Shown piece after piece: positions 60,942 through 64,000 of a stretch of DNA of 64,000 nucleotides. The notes beneath the pieces were generated by a model that saw only the letters and a list, made by a program, of their open reading frames with translations, was not told the DNA's origin and did no database searches. The number at the start of each line of letters is the position of its first letter. Within the stretch, counting starts at the first letter, position 1. This stretch comes from Hymenobacter mellowenesis (GTDB lineage: Bacteria > Bacteroidota > Bacteroidia > Cytophagales > Hymenobacteraceae), in assembly GCF_030581005.1 (NCBI RefSeq), contig NZ_JAUQSX010000002.1:186001-250000 (forward strand). Direction: 5' to 3'. The translations under genes were made by a program, and so were the position numbers.

Positions 60942-60949
60942 CAAAGATA
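60942..60949 (-). promoter_or_regulatory. Promoter of the 44-residue gene, -7 box TATCTTTG
   Basis: Exact TAnnTTTG match on the minus strand, 36 bases before the ATG. Confidence 0.55.
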
Positions 60950-61088
60950 CGGCAAAAATGCGAAAGTGTTATGCATGCAGCATAAATTCCTGGATTTGGG
61001 ACGAAAGAGGACGGAAAAGAGACGTTTTCAAATATAATCCGGAACGCCATGATGGACTTTTGCCCAGCCACCTTAACTGTTTACTCGC

Positions 61089-61979
61089 ATGGAGCTTCGC
61101 ATTTCGAATCTTTCCAAAACTTATTCCAACGGCGTGCGCGCTCTGCGCGACGTGTCGCTTACCATTCCCAACGGCATGTTCGGCCTGCTCGGGCCCAACG
61201 GCGCCGGCAAGAGTAGCCTCATGCGCACCATCGCCACCCTGCAGGAGCCTGATACCGGTAGTATCACGCTCGGCGACATTAACGTGCTGACCGAGAAGGA
61301 CCGGGTGCGCCGGGTGCTGGGCTACCTGCCGCAGGAGTTCGGCCTATACCCCAGCATCTCGGCCGAGGTGCTGCTCGACTACTTTGCCGGTCTCAAGGGC
61401 ATCCGCGATGCCGGGGAGCGCAAGCTGGCGGTGGAAAGCCTGCTGCAGCAAACCAACCTGTGGGCGGCCCGCAAGAAGGCGGTGGGCGGCTACTCGGGCG
61501 GCATGCGGCAGCGCTTTGGCATTGCGGTGGCGCTGCTGGGCTCGCCGCAGCTCATCATTGTGGACGAGCCCACGGCCGGCCTCGACCCCACGGAGCGCAA
61601 CCGATTCTTAGACTTACTATCGGAAATCGGTGAAAACGTGGTGGTTATTCTAAGCACGCACATCGTGGAAGACGTGACGGAGCTGTGCCCCAACATGGCC
61701 ATTATCGCCGGCGGCGAGGTGGTGGCCACCGGCTCGCCGAATGACGTGATTGGTGAAATCCGGGGCAAAGTGTACCGCACCAAGACGGAGAAGGCCGCCT
61801 TGGCGCAGCTCAAATCCGAGTACGAGGTGATTTCCTCGAAGCTGGTGGCCGGTCAGCCCATTGTGCGGGTTTTCAGCGAGCAGCCAATAAACGGGCAGTT
61901 CCAGCCGGCCGAGGCCACGCTGGAAGACGTGTATTTCCACCGCCTGGCGCGGCGGGAGAAGACGGGTGTTAATGCTTAA
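61089..61979 (+). CDS. ABC transporter ATP-binding protein
   Basis: A 296-residue ATPase. Walker A GPNGAGKSS, Q-loop LPQEFGLYP, signature YSGGMRQRFGIA, Walker B LIIVDEPTAGLDP and switch His in STHIVEDV are all intact. The C-terminal ~75 residues form an extra domain with EDVYFHRLARR near the end. It serves the large membrane protein that follows; only a hairpin repeat lies between them. The exported or extruded substrate is unknown. A possible GACTTTTG box lies about 35 bases upstream. Confidence 0.95.
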   Translation: MELRISNLSKTYSNGVRALRDVSLTIPNGMFGLLGPNGAGKSSLMRTIATLQEPDTGSITLGDINVLTEKDRVRRVLGYLPQEFGLYPSISAEVLLDYFAGLKGIRDAGERKLAVESLLQQTNLWAARKKAVGGYSGGMRQRFGIAVALLGSPQLIIVDEPTAGLDPTERNRFLDLLSEIGENVVVILSTHIVEDVTELCPNMAIIAGGEVVATGSPNDVIGEIRGKVYRTKTEKAALAQLKSEYEVISSKLVAGQPIVRVFSEQPINGQFQPAEATLEDVYFHRLARREKTGVNA

Positions 61980-61989
61980 TAATCACAAC

Positions 61990-62087
61990 GTCATGCAGAG
62001 CGCAGCGAAGCATCTCGCGTGCCACAACTAACTCATTCGACAGGATTAGTGGTGGCGGGCAAGATGCTTCGCTGCGCTCTGCATGAC
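61990..62087. repeat. GTCAT-type hairpin repeat, between ABC ATPase and permease
   Basis: Outer arms GTCATGCAGAGCGCAGCG and an exact complement over the first 26 bases; inner arms TCGCGTGCC/GGCGGGCAA are imperfect. It starts 10 bases after the ATPase stop and ends 22 bases before the permease ATG. Confidence 0.9.
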
Positions 62088-62109
62088 GTTCATTTAGTTC
62101 TGATTCAAT

Positions 62110-64000
62110 ATGTTCGCACATATATTCCGTTTCGAGCTGCGCTACCGGTTCACGCAGCCCAGCACCTACCTGTATTTCGGTGTGTTTGCGCTGGCGGGCT
62201 TTCTGTCCCAGACGGTGGAGGACTTCGGCTTTGCCAGCGCCAAGGTGCATGTCAACTCGCCCGATGCGCTGGCGCAGCTGCACTTCATTGCCTCCATTTT
62301 GGGCATGTTTGTGACGGCAGCGGTGATGGGCACGCCCGTTTACCGCGACGATAAGGATGGTATGACTGGCCTGGTTTACACCACTTCCATCACCAAGCCG
62401 GCTTATCTGAGCGGGCGGTTTCTGGGGTCTTTGCTGGCCATGTGGTTTATTATCAGCGGGGTTTCGGTGGGAGCTTTGCTAGGTATGCTCATGCCCTGGG
62501 TGGACGCCGAGAAGCTGGGGCCGGTGATGCCGCTGGCGCTGCTGGTGCCGCTGGTGTTCGGCGCGTGGGTGAATGCGCTGTTCGCGGGCTGCATCTTTTT
62601 TGCGGCCTATCTGGTGTTTCGGTCGCCGCTGGTAGTGTATCTGGGTGGTATTGTGCTGTTTGTGCTGTATCAGGTATCGCTCACGTTTTCGGATAAGGTG
62701 AGCAGCGACCACCTGTTTGCGCAGCTCGACCCGTTCGGGCTCAGCGCCAAAAACATCGATACGAACTACTGGACCATTGCCGAGCGCAACACGCGCCTGC
62801 TGAATTTCTTCGGCGGCGAGCTGGTCCAGAGCCGGCTGATGTGGACGGCCATTGGCTTGCTCATTTTGGGGGTGGCCTGCGCCTTCTTCCGGCTGGGCCA
62901 AGCTAAGACCAAGGTGAAAAAGGCATCTCCCGAACCCGCACCCGTGGCGGTGGGCGCGGGCGGCCTGCGCCGCTCGCCGCAGGAATTTGGCCGCGGGCTG
63001 GGGCACTGGCAGGTGTGGCAGCTCACCAAAGTTCAGTTTCTGAACGTGGTGAAGGCTTGGCCGTTTCGGGTGCTGGCGCTGCTGGGCGTGGTGTTTGTGC
63101 TCTTCAATGCCTATTACACCTACCAGGACCCGCGCGGCATTCAGATGCCCGTGACCTACCTCATTCTGAAGATGCTGAATGACAACTATACCCTCTTTCA
63201 GCTGCTTATCATCACCATTTACGCCGGCGAGCTGGTGTGGCGCGAGCGGGACACGCGCCTGCAGCTTGTGTTCGATGCGCTGCCGTTTTCGACCTGGGTG
63301 CCGTTTTTGAGCAAGCTGCTGGCGTTGCTGGCGGTGCAGGTGGTGCTCACGCTGGTGATGGACGGGGTGGGGCTGGCCATTCAGCTCTACCGGGCCCCGG
63401 CGCTGGTTGAGCCGCTGCACTACCTCAAGGACTTCGCCCTGCAAGTGGCCAACCTGGGCGTACTCTGCACCCTGGCCCTGACCGTGCAAACGGTGGCCAA
63501 CAACAAGTACGTGGGCCACGCCGTGATGATGGTGTACTACGGCGTGGTGTTTCTGCTGGCCGATGCGCTGGGGCTGCACCACGCGCTGCTCAAATTTGGG
63601 GCGGCCGTGCCGTACACCTACTCCGACATGAACGGCTACGGGCACCTGGTGGCGCCGCTGCTGGCCATCAACGCCTACTACCTGGCCGGGGCGCTGGTGC
63701 TGGTGCTGCTCACGGGCCTGCTGTGGGTGCGCGGCAACGACACCGGCCTGCGGGCGCGGGGGCGGCAATTTGGGCAGCGTATGCAGCAGGCCGGGCTGCG
63801 GCCGGCGCTGGCCGGCGCGCTGGTGTTGCTGTTTGTGGCCGGCGCCTGGGTGTTTTATAACGCCAACATCCTCAACGAGTACCTCACGCCCAAATTCCTG
63901 GAAGCCCGTCAGGCCAACGCCGAGCGGGCCTACAAGCGCTACGAAAAGCTGCCGCAACCCAAGATTGTGGCCATCAGTCTGAACGCCGACTTGTACCCCA
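62110..64000 (+). CDS. ABC transporter permease, probably fused to an M1 peptidase domain; C-terminus outside window
   Basis: Open from the ATG to the window end (630 codons, no stop). MFAHIFRFELRYRFTQPSTY starts a first permease half of about six helices (to ~265), a basic linker (RRSPQEFGRGLGHWQVWQL) and a second half with another six (FRVLALLGVVFVLFNAYYTY; LFQLLIITIYAGELVWRERD; ALLAVQVVLTLVMDG). The pattern and the end (LNEYLTPKFLEARQANAERAYKRYEKLPQPK) match ABC permease/M1 aminopeptidase fusions known in Bacteroidota, in which the M1 domain follows at this point; here that domain lies beyond the window. Coupled in function to the ATPase upstream. Confidence 0.85.
   Translation, partial: MFAHIFRFELRYRFTQPSTYLYFGVFALAGFLSQTVEDFGFASAKVHVNSPDALAQLHFIASILGMFVTAAVMGTPVYRDDKDGMTGLVYTTSITKPAYLSGRFLGSLLAMWFIISGVSVGALLGMLMPWVDAEKLGPVMPLALLVPLVFGAWVNALFAGCIFFAAYLVFRSPLVVYLGGIVLFVLYQVSLTFSDKVSSDHLFAQLDPFGLSAKNIDTNYWTIAERNTRLLNFFGGELVQSRLMWTAIGLLILGVACAFFRLGQAKTKVKKASPEPAPVAVGAGGLRRSPQEFGRGLGHWQVWQLTKVQFLNVVKAWPFRVLALLGVVFVLFNAYYTYQDPRGIQMPVTYLILKMLNDNYTLFQLLIITIYAGELVWRERDTRLQLVFDALPFSTWVPFLSKLLALLAVQVVLTLVMDGVGLAIQLYRAPALVEPLHYLKDFALQVANLGVLCTLALTVQTVANNKYVGHAVMMVYYGVVFLLADALGLHHALLKFGAAVPYTYSDMNGYGHLVAPLLAINAYYLAGALVLVLLTGLLWVRGNDTGLRARGRQFGQRMQQAGLRPALAGALVLLFVAGAWVFYNANILNEYLTPKFLEARQANAERAYKRYEKLPQPKIVAISLNADLYP

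Overview
The window looks like a chromosomal segment of a high-GC member of the Bacteroidota, most likely Hymenobacter or a close relative (inference). The reasons are a type IX secretion sorting domain of each kind (type B at the end of the gene at 47533-49797, type A at the end of the gene at 49977-52043), a GLPGLI protein next to a carboxypeptidase-regulatory/TonB-type barrel, DUF4920, DUF4112 and DUF2147 proteins, -7 boxes of the TAnnTTTG type instead of sigma70 boxes, almost no Shine-Dalgarno sequences before genes, and many palindromic intergenic repeats. No rRNA, tRNA, CRISPR array, transposase, phage or plasmid gene was seen; most of the window is ordinary core genome.

Layout. 1-3.2 kb: leftward cluster hemE, two unknown genes, a PhnA-like gene and a cut-off M1-type peptidase. 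3.4-9.6 kb: leftward GLPGLI/outer-membrane-barrel operon facing a rightward histidine kinase/response regulator pair; the gap between them carries four helically phased TAACA decamers that look like the regulator's binding site. 9.7-12.7 kb: MarC, PurE, an endonuclease/exonuclease/phosphatase-fold protein, DUF427. 12.9-17.4 kb: a VWA protein and its MoxR-like AAA+ partner, split by an inverted dihaem cytochrome c, then DUF4112. 17.4-21.9 kb: an FG-GAP/TonB-C-like fusion, an M14 carboxypeptidase, and a DoxX gene interrupted by an in-frame TGA. 22-26.4 kb: SurE, a second two-component system, a SixA-like phosphatase. 26.7-34.5 kb: M28-S8-barrel operon, a lipoprotein, DUF4920, LigA. 34.8-44.4 kb: a tandem GH43 protein and a GH29 fucosidase, a polysaccharide deacetylase, DapA, an O-antigen-ligase-like protein, LutA-like and HMG-CoA-lyase genes. 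44.5-54.9 kb: M23 lipoprotein, two overlapping small unknown genes, COX3-like protein, T9SS cargo, M1 peptidase, DUF2147, a ~600-base non-coding stretch, NlpC/P60. 55-64 kb: M61 peptidase, Kup, FKBP, a 44-residue gene, and an ABC ATPase with its permease/M1 partner (cut off).

The functional themes are envelope and extracellular proteolysis (M1 twice plus one expected M1 fusion, M14, M28, S8, M61, and the wall hydrolases M23 and NlpC/P60), glycan use (GH43, GH29, deacetylase) and two-component control of the envelope.

The most unusual material is not protein coding: (1) twelve hairpin repeats of about 75-108 bases starting GTCA and ending TGAC, with arms that vary together and that sit between functionally paired genes; (2) six other unrelated palindromic repeats, one translated into the leader of an outer-membrane barrel and one supplying a stop codon; (3) a structured non-coding locus at about 53.64-54.00 kb with its own promoter and an 11-base match to the complement of the 16S rRNA tail, striking in a lineage that hardly uses Shine-Dalgarno pairing. 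All functional calls are from reading motifs by eye; no database search was made.
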